This document shows, one piece after another, positions 41,632-55,202 of a stretch of 64,000 nucleotides of DNA. The stretch comes from Metallyticus violacea. Taxonomy: Eukaryota; Arthropoda; Insecta; Mantodea; Metallyticidae. The stretch covers positions 33,119,001 through 33,183,000 of the forward strand of contig CM060843.1 of assembly GCA_030762175.1 (NCBI GenBank), in the 5' to 3' direction. Both the position numbers and the translations under genes were made by a program. How positions within the stretch are numbered: position 1 is the stretch's first letter; each line of letters starts with the position of its first letter. Below the pieces are notes generated by a model. That model worked only from the letters and a program-made list of their open reading frames with translations. It did not search any database and was not told where the DNA came from.

Positions 41632-44600
41632 AAACTAAATTAAAATAAACTCAACTAAACTGAACTATAAACTAAACTAAACAAATCCAAACTATAAACT
41701 ATACTAAACTAAAGTAAACTAACCTAAACTAACCTGACATATCCTAAACTGAACTAAACTAAAATAAACTAAACTAAACTATAAACTAAACTAAACTAAA
41801 TTAAAAATTAAACTATATACTAAACTAAACTAAACTAAATTAAAAAAATTAAACAAAACTAAATTAAACAAAACTAAACTATACTAAACCAAACTAAACT
41901 GAACTATAAACTAAATTATAAACTAAACGAGTCAAATCTAAACTAAACTAAACTACACTAACCTAACCTAACATAACCTAACATAACCTAACATAACCTA
42001 ACCTAACCTAACCTAACCTAAACTAAACTAAACTAAACTAAACTCACCTAACCTAACCTAAACTAAACTAAACCAAACTCACATAACATAACCTAACCTA
42101 AACTAAACTAAACTAAACTAAACTAAACTAAACTAAACTAATTTAAACTATAAACTAAACTATAAACTAAACTAAACTAAACTAAAATAAACTAAACTAA
42201 ACTATCCTAACCTAACCTAAACTAAACTAAACTAATCTAACCTAACCTAACCTAATCTAAACTACACTAAACTAAACTAAATTAAACTTAACTAAACTAA
42301 AGTAACCTAACTTCACCTAACCTAACCTAACCTAACCTAAAGAGAACTAAACTTACCTAACCTAACCTAACCTAACGTAAACTATACTAATCTAAACTAA
42401 ACTAACTAAGCTTAACTAAACTAAACTAAACTGAACTAAACTATCCCAACCTTAATTAAATTAATCTAACCTAACCTAAACTAATCGAAACTAAACTAAA
42501 CTAAACTATAAATTATCTAAACTAAACTAAACTATGCTAAACTAAAGTAACCTGACTTAACATAACCTAAACTAAAATAAATTAACCTAACCTAACGTAA
42601 CGTAAAGTAAACTAATCCAAAATAAACTAACTAAGCTAATCTAAACTAAACTACACTAAACTAAACTATACTAAACTATATACTTAACTATAAACTAAAC
42701 TAAACTAATTAATAAACTAAACTATAAACTAAACTAAACATAACTAAACTAAACTAACATTACCTAACATAACCTAACGTAACCGAACCTAACCTAAACG
42801 AAACGAAACTTAAGTAAACTAAACTAAACTAAACTAATCTAAACTAAACTAATTTAAACTATAAACTAAACTATAAACTAAACTAAACTAAAATAAAATA
42901 AACTAAACTAAACTATCCTAACCTATCCTAACCTAAACTAAGCTAAACTAATCTAACCTAACCTAACCTAACCTAAACTACACTAAACTAAACTAAATTA
43001 TAAACTAAACTAAACTATAAATAAACTAAACTAAATTATACTAAACCTAACTAAAGTAACCTAACTTCACCTAACCTAACCTAAACTAAACTAAACTTAC
43101 CTAACCTAACCTAACCTAACGTAGACTATACTAATCTAAACTAAACTAACTAAGCTTAACTAAACTAAACTAAACTGAATTCAACTATCATAACCTAAAT
43201 TAAATTAATCTAACCTAACCTAACCAAACCGAAACTAAACTAAACTAAACTGTAAACTAAACTATAAACTAAACTAAACTAAACTATAAATTATCTAAAC
43301 TAAACTAAACTAAGCTAAACTAAAGTAACCTGACTTAACCTAACCTAACCTAAACTAACATCAATTAACCTAACCTAACGTAACGTAAAGTAAACTAATC
43401 CAAAATAAACTAACTAAGCTAATCTAAACTAAACTACACTAAAATAAACTATACTAAACCAGTTACTTAACTATAAACTAAACTAAATTAATTAATAAAC
43501 TAAACTATAAACAAAACTAAACATAACTAAACTAAACTAAACTATAAACTAAATTAACCATAAAATAAACTAAAATAAACTAAACTATAAATTATCTAAA
43601 CTAAACTAAACTAAAGTAACCTAACTCAACCTAACCTAACCTAACTTAAACTAAACTAAACTTACCGAATCTAATTCAAACTAAACTAAACTAGAAACTA
43701 AAGTAAACTATAAACTAAACTATAAACTAAACTAAACTAAATTATAAATTATCTAAACTAAACTAAACTAAAGTAACCTAACTTAAACTAACCTAACCTA
43801 ACCTAAACTAAACTAAACTAAACTTACCTAACCTAACCTAACCTAACGTAAACTATACTAATCTAAACTAAACTTACTAAGCTTAACTAAACTAAACTAA
43901 ACTTAGCTAAACTAAACTAAACTAAACTAAACTAAACAACCTAACCTGATCTAAACTAAACTAAACTAAATTAAACTAAACTAAATTAAACAAAACTAAA
44001 CTAAACTAAATTAAACAAAACTAAACTAAACTAAATTAAACTAAACTAAACTTAACTAAACTAAACTATAAAATAAACTAAATAAACAAAACTAAACTAA
44101 ACTTTACTAAATTAACCTAACCAAACCTAACCTAAACTAAACCAAACTAAACTAAACTAATCTAAAATAGCCTAAACTAAACTATAAACTAAACTATGAA
44201 CTTAAGTATAAAGTAAAGTAAACTAAACTATAAACTAAAACTAAACTAAACTAAACTAAACTATCCTAACCACACCTAACCGAAACTAAACTAAACTAAA
44301 CTAAACTAACCTAACATAAACTAAACTAAACTAAAATATAAAATAAACTAAACTATAATCTAAACTATAAATTAAACTAAATTTAACTAAACTATAAACT
44401 AATAAACTAAATTAAACTAAACTAAACTAAATTAACCTAACCAAACCTAACCTAACTTAACCTAAACTAAACTAAACGAATCTAAACTAAACTAAGTTGA
44501 ACTAAACTAAACTAAACTATACTAAACCATAAACTAAACTAAACTATAAACTTAACTATATACTAAACTAAATTAAACTAAATTAACGAAACTATAAACT

Positions 44601-47340
44601 AAACTAAAATTAGCTAAACTAACCTAACCTAACCTAACCTAACCAAACTAAACCTAACCTAACCTAAACTAAACTAAACTAAACGAAACTAAACTAAACT
44701 AACCTAACCTAAACTAAACTAAACTAAACTCACCTAACATAACCTAAGCTAACCTAACCTAAACTAAACTAAAGTAAACTAAACTAACCTAACCTAACCT
44801 AACGTAAACTAAACTAAACTAAACTAAGCTAACCTAACCTAAACTAAACTAAACTAAACGAAACAGAACGATTCTAAACCAAACCAAACGAAACTAAACT
44901 AAACCATAAACTATACTATAAACTAAATTAAACTAAATTATAAACTAAGCTAAACTATACTTAAACTAAACTAAACTAAACTAAACTAAACTAAATTAAC
45001 ATAACTTCACCTAACCTAACCTAACCTAAACTAAACTAAAATTACGTAACCTACCTAAAGTAAACTATACTAATCTAAACAAACTAACTAAGCTTAACTA
45101 AAACCTAAACTAAACTAAACTAAATTCACTAAACTAAACTAAACTAAACTATACTAAACTAAACTAACCTAACCTAACCTTACCTAACCTAAACTAAATT
45201 TAACTAAACTAAACAATAAACTAAATTAAACTAAACTATAAACTAAATTATAATCTAACTAAATTAAATTTAACTAACCTAACCTAACCTAATCTAACCT
45301 AAAATAAACTAAACTAACCTAACCTAACCTAACCAAACTAAACCTAACCTAACATAAACTAAACTAAACTAAACGAAACTAGACTAAACTAACCTAAACT
45401 AAACTAAACTAAATTACTAAACTAAATTAAACTCACCTAACATAACCTAAGCTAACCTAACCTAAACTAAACTAAAGTAAACTAAACTAACCTAACCCAT
45501 CCTAACCTAAATTAAACTAAACTATACTAAGCTAACCTAACCTAAACTAAATAAACTAAAACAAACAGAACTAAACTAAACCAAACCAAACTAAACTAAA
45601 CTAAACCATAAACTAAACTATAAACTAAACTAAACTATATTAAAAATTAAACTATATACTAAACTAAACTAAACTAAATTAAAATAAATTAAACAAAACT
45701 AAATTAAACAAACTAAACTATACTGAACCAAACTAAACTGAACTATAAACTAAATTATAAACTAAACGAGTCAAATCTAACCTAAACTAAACTAAACTAA
45801 ATTAAACTCACCTAACCTAACCTAAACTAAACTAAACTAAATTCAATTAACCTAACCTAATATAAACTGAACTTAAGTAAACTAAACTACACTAACCAAA
45901 CCTAACATAACCTAACCTAACCTAACCTAAACTAAACTTAAGTAAACTAAACTAAACTAATCTGAACTAAACTAATTTAAACTATAAACTAAACTATAAA
46001 CTAAACTAAACTAAAATAAACTAAACTAAACTATCCTAACCTAACCTAACCTAAACTAAACTAATCTAACCTAACCTAACCTAATCTAAACTACACTAAT
46101 CTAAACTAAATTATAAACTAAACTAAACTATAAATAAACTAAAATTATCTAAACTAAACTAAACTATGCTAAACTAAAGTAACCTGACTTAACCTAACCT
46201 AACCTAAACTAAAATAAATTAACCTAACCTAACGTAACGTAAAGTAAACTAATCCAAAATAAACTAACTAAGCTAATCTAAACTAAACTACACTAAACTA
46301 AACTATACTAAACTATATACTTAACTATAAACTAATCTAAACTAATTAATAAACTTAACTATAAACTAAACTAAACATAACTAAACTAAACTAAACTAAA
46401 CTAACTTAACCTAACATAACCTAACGTAACCGAACCTAACCTAAACGAAACGAAACTAAACTAAACTAAACTACACTATAAACTAAAGTAAACTATAAAC
46501 TAAACTATAAACTATACTAAACTATAAACTGAACTAAACTAAACTAAAGTAAAATAACCTAAACTAACCTAACCTAAGCTAAACTAAGCTAAACTAAACT
46601 AAAGTAACATAACCTAACCTAACCTAACCTAAACTAACATAAACTAAACTAAACTAAACTAAACTAACCTAACATAACCTAACCTAAATAACCTAATCTA
46701 AATTAAACTAAACTAACCCATGCTCATCTAACCTAAACTAAACTAAAATAAACCAAACTAAACTAAACTAAACTAACCTAACCCAACCTAAACTAAACCA
46801 AGCTAAACTAAACTAAACTAAACTATAAACTAAACAAAACTTAACTAAACTAAACTAAACCAAAATACGCTAACCTAACCTAACCTAAACTAACCTAACC
46901 TAACCTAAACAAAACTAAACAAAACTAAAGTAAAGTAAACTAAACTAATCTAAACTAACCTAACCTAACCTAACGTAACCTAACCTAAACTAAACTATAA
47001 ACTTAAGTAAACTACCCTAACCAAACCTAATCTAAACTAAAATAAACTAAACTAATCTAACCTACCCTAAACTAAACTAAACTAAACTATACTATACTAT
47101 AAACTAAACTAAACTAAACTATATGCTAAACTAAACTAAAGTATAAATTAACTAAACTAAACTAAACTTAACTAAAGTAACCTAACCTAACCTAACCTAA
47201 CCTAAACTAAACTAAATTAACCTAACCTAAGCTAACCTGAGCTAAACTATACTAAACTAAACTAAATTAAACTAAACAAAAGTATAAACTTAACCATAAA
47301 CTAAACTAAACTAAACTATAAACTAAACTAAACTAAACTT

Positions 47341-47366
47341 AATTGTACAGTAAAGAAAATTTAATT
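47341..47366 (+). repeat. Landmark B, copy 6
   Basis: Identical by eye to copy 1 at 7,725, offset 39,616. Confidence 0.85.
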
Positions 47367-48597
47367 AAACTAAATTAAAATAAACTCAACCAAACTGAAC
47401 TATAAACTAAACTAAACAAATCCAAACTATAAACTATACTAAACTAAAGTAAACTAACCTAAACTAACCTGACATATCCTAAACTGAACTAAACTAAAAT
47501 AAACTAAACTAAACTATAAATTAACCATAAACTAAACTAAACTATAAACTAAACTAAACTAAATTAAAAATTAAACTATATACTAAACTAAACTAAACTA
47601 AATTAAAATAAATTAAACAAAACTAAATTAAACAAAACTAAACTATACTAAACCAAACTAAACTGAACTATAAACTAAATTATAAACTAAACGAGTCAAA
47701 CCTAAACTAAACTAAACTAAGCTAATCCAACCTAACCTAACCTAACATAATTTAAACGAAACTAAACTAAACTAAACTAAACTATCAACTACACTATACA
47801 CAGAACTAAACTATAAACTAAACTGTAAACTATACTGAACTATTAACTAAAATAAATTAACTAAACTATACTAACCTAAAATTACCTAACCTAACCTAAA
47901 TACAATTAAACTAAACTAACCTAACCTAACCTAAACTTAACTAAACTAAACTTAAATAACCTAACCTGACCTAACAATATCTAACCTAAACTAAACTAAA
48001 CTAAACTAAACTAAACTAAACTAAATTAAGTAAACTAAATTAAATTAAACTAAACTAAACTAAACTAAACTAACCTAACCTAACATTAACTAAACTAAAC
48101 TAAACTAAAATAAACTAAACTAAACTAACATAATCTAACCTAACCTAATCTAAACTAAGCTAAATTAAACTAAACGAAACTAAACTAAACTATAAATCAA
48201 ACTATAAATTAAACTAAACTAAACCATAAACTAAAATATAAATTATATTACACTAAACTAAAATATAAATTGAACTAAACATAAATAAAGTAAGCTAAAC
48301 TAAACTAAGGTAAACTAACCTAATCTAACCTAACCTAACCTAAACTAAACTAAACCAAACTAAGCTAACCTAACCTACCCTAACCTAACCAAACCTAAAC
48401 GAAACTAAACTAAACTAAATAAAACATAACTAAACTAAACTAAACTAAACCATAAACAAAATTATTAACTAAAGTAAACGAAAGTATAAACTAAACTTTA
48501 AACTAAAATAAACTAAACTAAACTAAACTATAAACTAAAGTAAACTAAACTAAACTATAAATTAAACTAAACTAAACTTAACTAACCTAACCTAACT

Positions 48598-48697
48598 TAA
48601 TCTAACCTAAACTAAACTAAACTAAGCTAACCTAAATTAACATAACCTAATCTAACCTAAACTAAACTAAACTAAGCTAACCTAAATTAACATAACC
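48598..48697 (+). repeat. 50-bp tandem duplication, third location
   Basis: TAATCTAACC starts at 48,598 and 48,648. Both copies read TTAACATAAC, whereas at 9,022 the first copy has TTGACATAAC. Confidence 0.85.
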
Positions 48698-49468
48698 TAA
48701 CCTAACCTAAACGAAACTAAACTAAACTAAACTAAAATAAATTAAACAAAACTAAACTAAAGCAAACTAAACAATAAACTAAACTAAACTTAACTAAACT
48801 AAACTATAAACTAAACTATAAAATAAACTAAACTAAATTAAACAATACTAAATTAACCTAACCTAACCTATTCTAAACTAAACTAAACTAAACTAAGCTA
48901 AACTAATCCAAAATAGCCTAAACTAAACTATAAACTAGATTATAAACTAAATGATAAACTTAAGTATTCACAAAACTAAAATAAACTATAAATTAAAAAT
49001 AACCTAACCTAACCTAAACTAAACTAAACCAAACTAAGCTAACCTAACCTACCCTAACCTAACCAAACCTAACCTAAACTAAACAAAACTAAAATATAAA
49101 ATGAACTAAACTAAACTATAATCTAAACTATAAACTAAACTAAATTTAACTAAACTATAAATTAACTACACTAAATTAAAATAAAATGAACTAAACTAAC
49201 CTAACCAAACCTAACCTAACCTAAACAAAACTAAACTAAACTAACTTAACCCAACCTAACCTAACCTTACCTACCCTAAACTAAACGAAACTAAACTAAA
49301 CTAAGCAAAAACTAAACTAAACTAAACTAAAATATACTAAATTATAAAATAAACTATAAACTAAACTAAACTATAAACCTAACTATACACTAAACTAAAC
49401 TAAAATAAATTAACGAAACTATAAACTAAACTAAACTTAGCTAAACTAAACTAAACTAAACTAACCTA

Positions 49469-49484
49469 ATCAGGCTAACCTGAT
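49469..49484. repeat. Perfect small inverted repeat, second copy
   Basis: ATCAGG-CTAA-CCTGAT, same as 9,853-9,868 and in the same module context (offset 39,616). The change therefore predates the 39.6-kb duplication. Confidence 0.85.
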
Positions 49485-51735
49485 CTAAACTAAACTAAAC
49501 TAAATTAAACTAAACTAAATTAAACTAACTAAACTAAACTAAAATAAACTAAACTAAATTTAACAAAACTAAACTAAACTAAATTAAACTAAACTAAACT
49601 TAACTAAACTAAACTATAAAGTAAACTAAATAAACAAAACTAAACTAAACTATACTAAATTAACCTAACCGAACCTAACCTAAACTAAACCAAACTAAAC
49701 TAAACTAATCTAAAATAGCCTAAACTAAATTATTAACTTAAGTATAAAATAAACTAAAGTAAACTATAAACTAAAACTAAACTAAACTATCCTAACCCAA
49801 CCTGACATAAACTAAACTAAACTAAACTAAACTAAACTAACCTAACCTAAACTAAACTAAACTAAACTAAAATATAAAATAAATTAAACTATAATCTAAA
49901 CTATAAACTAAACTAAATTTAACTAAACTATAAATTAAATAAACTAAATTAAACTAAACTAAACCAAATTAACCTAACCAAACTCAACCTAACTTAACCT
50001 AATCTAAACTGAACGAAACTAAAATAAACTAAGCTAAACTAAGCTAAACTAAACTATACTAAACCATAAACTAAAGTAAACTAAACTATAAACTTATCTA
50101 TACACTAAACTAAACTAAACTAAATTTACGAAACTATAAACTAAACTAAAATTAGCTAAACTGAACTAAACTAACCTAATCAACCTAACCTATCCTAACC
50201 TAAACTAAAATAAACTAAGTTAACCCAAACTAACCTAACCTAACCTAAATTAAACTAAACTAAACTAACTTAACCTAACCTAAACTAAACTAAACTAAAT
50301 TCAACTAAACTAAACTAAACTAAACTAACCTAACCTAACCTAACCTAACTTAAACTAAACAAACCTAACCTAACCTAAACTAAATTAAACTAATTTAAAC
50401 TATAAACTAAACTATAAATTAAACTAAACTTAAGTATAAACTAAGCTATAAACTAAACTATACTAAACTAAATTGTAAACTAAACTAAACTTAGCTAAAC
50501 TAAACTAAACTAAACTAACTTAATCTAAACCATCCTAACCTAACCTAAACTTATTTAAACTAAACTAAGCTAACCTAATCTAGCCTAAACTAAACTAACC
50601 TAAACGAAACTAAATAATCTAAACTAAACTAAACCAAACTAAACTAAACTAAACTAAACCATATACTAAACTATAAACTAATCTAAACTAAATTATAAAC
50701 TGAACTATAAATTAAACTAAACTAAAATAAATTAAAATAAATTAAACTAAACTAAATTAAACAAAACTAAACTAAACTGAACTATAAACTAAACTTAACG
50801 AAACTAAACTATAAAATAAACGAGACTAAACTAAACTAACCTAACCTAAAATAACTCAACCTAACCAAACCTAACCAAAACTAAACTAAACTAAACTAAA
50901 CTAAACTAACACTACCTAACCTAACCTAACCTAAAGTAAACTGAACTAAACAAAACTAAACTAACGTAACCTAATCTAAACTGAACTAAACTAAACTACA
51001 CTAAACTAAACTAACCTAACCTAATCTAACTTAAGCTAAACTAACCTAACCTAACATAAGCTAACCTAACCTAAACTAAACTAAACTAAACTAAACTAAT
51101 CTAAAGTAAACGAATTTTAATTATAAACTAAGCCATAAACTAAACTATAAACTAAACTATTAAGTAAACTATACTATAAACTAAACTATAATGTAAACTA
51201 AACTAAATTATAAACTAAACTGAAGTTAACTAAACTAAACTATAAAATAAACTAAACTAATCTAAACTAAACTGAACTAAACTAAAGTAATCTAAACTAG
51301 CCTAAAGTAAACTGTAAACTTAACTATAAACTAAACTATAAACTAAAATGTGACCAAAAGTAAACTAAACTATAATCTAAACTATAAACTAAACTAAAAT
51401 TATCTAAACTATAAATTAAATAAACTAAAATAAACTAAACTAACCTAACCTAACCTAACCTAACCAAACTAAACCTAACCAAACCTAAACTAAACTAAAC
51501 TAAACGAAACTAAACTAAACTAACCTAACCTAAACTAAACTAAACTACTAAACTAAAATAAACTCACCTAACATAACCTAAGCTAACCTAACCTAAACTA
51601 AACTAAAGTAAACTAAACTAACGTAACCCAACGTAACCTAAATTAAACTAAACTAAAACAAACAGAACTAAACTAAACCAAACCAAACTACACTAAACTA
51701 AACCATAAACTAAACTATAATCTAAACTAAACTAA

Positions 51736-54392
51736 AATAAACTAAACTAAACTATCCTAACCTAACCTAACCTAAACTAAACTAATCTAACCTAACCTAA
51801 CCTAATCTAAACTACGCTAAACTAAACTAAATTATAAACTAAACTAAACTATAAATAAACTAAAATTATCTAAACTAAACTAAACTATGCTAAACTAAAG
51901 TAACCTGACTTAACCTAACCTAACCTAAACTAAAATAAATTAACCTAACCTAACGTAACGTAAAGTAACCTAATCCAAAATAAACTAACTAAGCTAATCT
52001 AAACTAAACTACACTAAACTAAACTATACTAAACTATATACTTAACTATAAACTAAACTAAACTAATTAATAAACTTAACTATAAACTAAACTAAACTAA
52101 CTTAACCTAACATAACCTAACGTAACCGAACCAAACCTAACCGAAACGAAACTAAACTAAACTAAACTAAACTACACTATAAACTAAAGTAAACTATAAA
52201 CTAAACTATAAATTATACTAAACTATAAACTAAACTAAACAAAACTAAACTAAAGTAAAATAACCTAAACTAACCTAACCTAAGCTAAACTAAGGTAAAC
52301 TAAACTAAACTAACATAACCTGACCTAACCTAACCTAAACTAACATAAACATAACTAAACTAACCTAACATAACCTAACCTAACCAAACTAAACCTAACC
52401 AAACCTAAACTAAACTAAACTAAACGAAACTAAACTAAACTAACCTAACCTAAACTAAACTAAACTACTAAACTAAAATAAACTCACCTAACATAACCTT
52501 AGCTAACCTAACCTAAACTAAACTAAAGTAAACTAAACTAACGTAACCCAACGTAACCTAAATTAAACTAAACTAAAACAAACAGAACTAAACTAAACCA
52601 AACCAAATTAAACTAAACTAAACCATAAACTAAACTATAATCTAAACTAAACTAAATTAAAAACTAAACTATATACTAAACTAAACTAAACTAAATTAAA
52701 ATAAATTAAACAAAACTAAATTAAACAAAACTAAACTAAACTAAACTAAACCAAACTGAACTATAAACAAAACTATTAACTAAACGAGTTAAATCTAAAC
52801 TAAACTAAACTAAACTACACTAACCTAACCTAACATAACCTAACTTAACCTAACCTAACCTAACCTAACCTAAACTAAACTAAACTAAACTAACCTAACC
52901 TAACCTAAACTAAACTAAATTAAATTAACCTAACCTAATATAAACTGAACTAAACTAAACTGAACTAAACTACACTAACCTAACCTAACATAACCTAACC
53001 TAACCTAACCTAACCTAAACTAAAGTTAAGTAAACTAAACTAAACTAAACTAATCTAAACTAAACTAATTTAAACTATAAACTAAACTATAAACTAAACT
53101 AAACTAAAATAAAATAAACTAAACTAAACTATCCTAACCTATCCTAACCTAAACTAAGCTAAACTAATCTAACCTAACCTAACCTAAACTACACTAAACT
53201 AAACTAAATTATAAACTAAACTAAACTATAAATAAACTAAACTAAATTATACTAAACCTAACTAAAGTAACCTAACTTCACCTAACCTAACCTAAACTAA
53301 ACTAAACTTACCTAACCTAATCTAACCTAACGTAGACTATACTAATCTAAACTAAACTAACTAAGCTTAACTAAACTAAACTAAACTGAATTAAACTATC
53401 ATAACCTAAATTAAATTAATCTAACCTAACCTAACCAAACCGAAACTAAACTAAACTAAACTGTAAACTAAACTATAAACTAAACTAAACTAAACTATAA
53501 ATTATCTAAACTAAACTAAACTAAGCTAAACTAAAGTAACCTGACTTAACCTAACCTAACCTAAACTAACATAAATTAACCTAACCTAACGTAACGTAAA
53601 GTAAACTAATCCAAAATAAACTAACTAAGCTAATCTAAATTAAACTACACTAAAATAAACTATACTAAACCAGTTACTTAACTATAAACTAAACTAAATT
53701 AATTAATAAACTAAACTATAAACAAAACTAAACATAACTAAACTAAACTAAACTATAAACTAAATTAACCATAAACTAAACTAAAATAAACTAAACTATA
53801 AATTATCTAAACTAAACTAAACTAAAGTAACCTAACTCAACCTAACCTAACCTAACTTAAACTAAACTAAACTTACCGAATCTAATTCAAACTAAACTAA
53901 ACTAGAAACTAAAGTAAACTATAAACTAAACTATAAACTAAACTAAACTAAATTATAAATTATCTAAACTAAACTAAACTAAAGTAACCTAACTTAAACT
54001 AACCTAACCTAACCTAAACTAAACTAAACTAAACTTACCTAACCTAACCTAACCTAACGTAAACTATACTAATCTAAACTAAACTAACTAAGCTTAACTA
54101 AACTAAACTAAACTTAGGTAAACTAAACTAAACTAAACTAAACTAAACAACCTAACCTGATCTAAATTAAACTAAACTAAATTAAACTAAACTAAATTAA
54201 ACAAAACTAAACTAAACTAAATTAAACAAAACTAAACTAAACTAAATTAAACTAAACTAAACTTAACTAAACTAAACTATAAAATAAACTAAATAAACAA
54301 AACTAAACTAAACTTTACTAAATTAACCTAACCAAACCTAACCTAAACTAAACCAAACTAAACTAAACTAATCTAAAATAGCCTACATAAAC
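51736..54392 (+). repeat. Module set O, matches about 1,900-4,570
   Basis: It begins at a splice: AATCTAAACTAAACTAAA is followed by ATAAACTAAAC and not TTAAAAACTAAAC as at 12,181. AATAAACTCACC at 52,477 and landmark C at 53,875 align with 2,648 and 4,051 (offset 49,829 and 49,824). The rare string ACATAAACATAAC near 52,345 is shared only with 2,515. The CTTAAG of 3,196 is GTTAAG here (53,025). This insertion makes the second 39.6-kb copy about 0.86 kb longer at this point. Confidence 0.82.
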
Positions 54393-55170
54393 TATAAACT
54401 AAACTATGAACTTAAGTATAAAGTAAACTAAACTAAACTATAAACTAAAACTAAACTAAACTAAACTAAACTATCCTAACCACACCTAACCGAAACTAAA
54501 CTAAACTAAACTAAACTAACCTAACATAAACTAAACTAAACTAAAATATAAAATACACTAAACTATAATCTAAACTATAAATTAAACTAAATTTAACTAA
54601 ACTATAAATTAAATAAACTAAATTAAACTAAACTAAACTAAATTAACCTAACCAAAACTAACCTAACTTAACCTAAACTAAACTAAACGAATCTAAACTA
54701 AACTAAGTTGAACTAAACTAAACTAAACTATACTAAACCATAAACTAAACTAAACTATAAACTTAACTATATACTAAACTAAATTAAACTAAATTAACGA
54801 AACTATAAACTAAACTAAAATTAGCTAAACTAACCTAACCTAACCTAACCTAACCAAACTAAACCTAACCTAACCTAAACTAAACTAAACTAAACGAAAC
54901 TAAACTAAACTAACCTAACCTAAACTAAACTAAACTAAACTCACCTAACATAACCTAAGCTAACCTAACCTAAACTAAACTAAAGTAAACTAAACTAACC
55001 TAACCTAACCTAACGTAAACTAAACTAAACTAAACTAAGCTAACCTAACCTAAACTAAACTAATCTAAACGAAACAGAACGATTCTAAACCAAACCAAAC
55101 GAAACTAAACTAAACAATAAACTATACTATAAACTAAATTAAACTAAATTATAAACTAAGCTAAACTATA

Positions 55171-55202
<32 letters not shown>

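Larger units (their letters stand above)
36711..42808 (+). repeat. Block M, second copy of 22,561-27,870
   Basis: The left edge is where CTATAAACTAAAC begins after ACGAAACTAAA. Upstream belongs to another module family. The hairpin is at 37,291-37,344, the diverged landmark A with TTCACAAAAC at 38,250-38,320, and landmark A at 39,003 and again at 39,774 because of a tandem duplication. Landmark B is at 41,606. The internal splice seen at 25,100 is present at about 39,300 and again at about 40,065. The block ends at 42,808, where AACGAAACGAAA joins CTTAAGTAAAC of the next block. Confidence 0.85.
42809..51735 (+). repeat. Block N, second copy of 3,196-12,175 (39.6-kb offset)
   Basis: The correspondence starts sharply at CTTAAG (42,809 to 3,196) and holds at landmark C (43,664), landmark A (44,197), CAGAACGATTC (44,864), landmark B (47,341), the small hairpin (49,469) and AATGTGACCAAAAG (51,347). 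Offset is 39,613 to 39,616 until a 60-base deletion near 51,080, then 39,556. It ends at about 51,735, where the order leaves the 12,175 counterpart. It includes the 50-bp tandem pair at 48,598. Differences are few per kb by eye. Confidence 0.88.
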
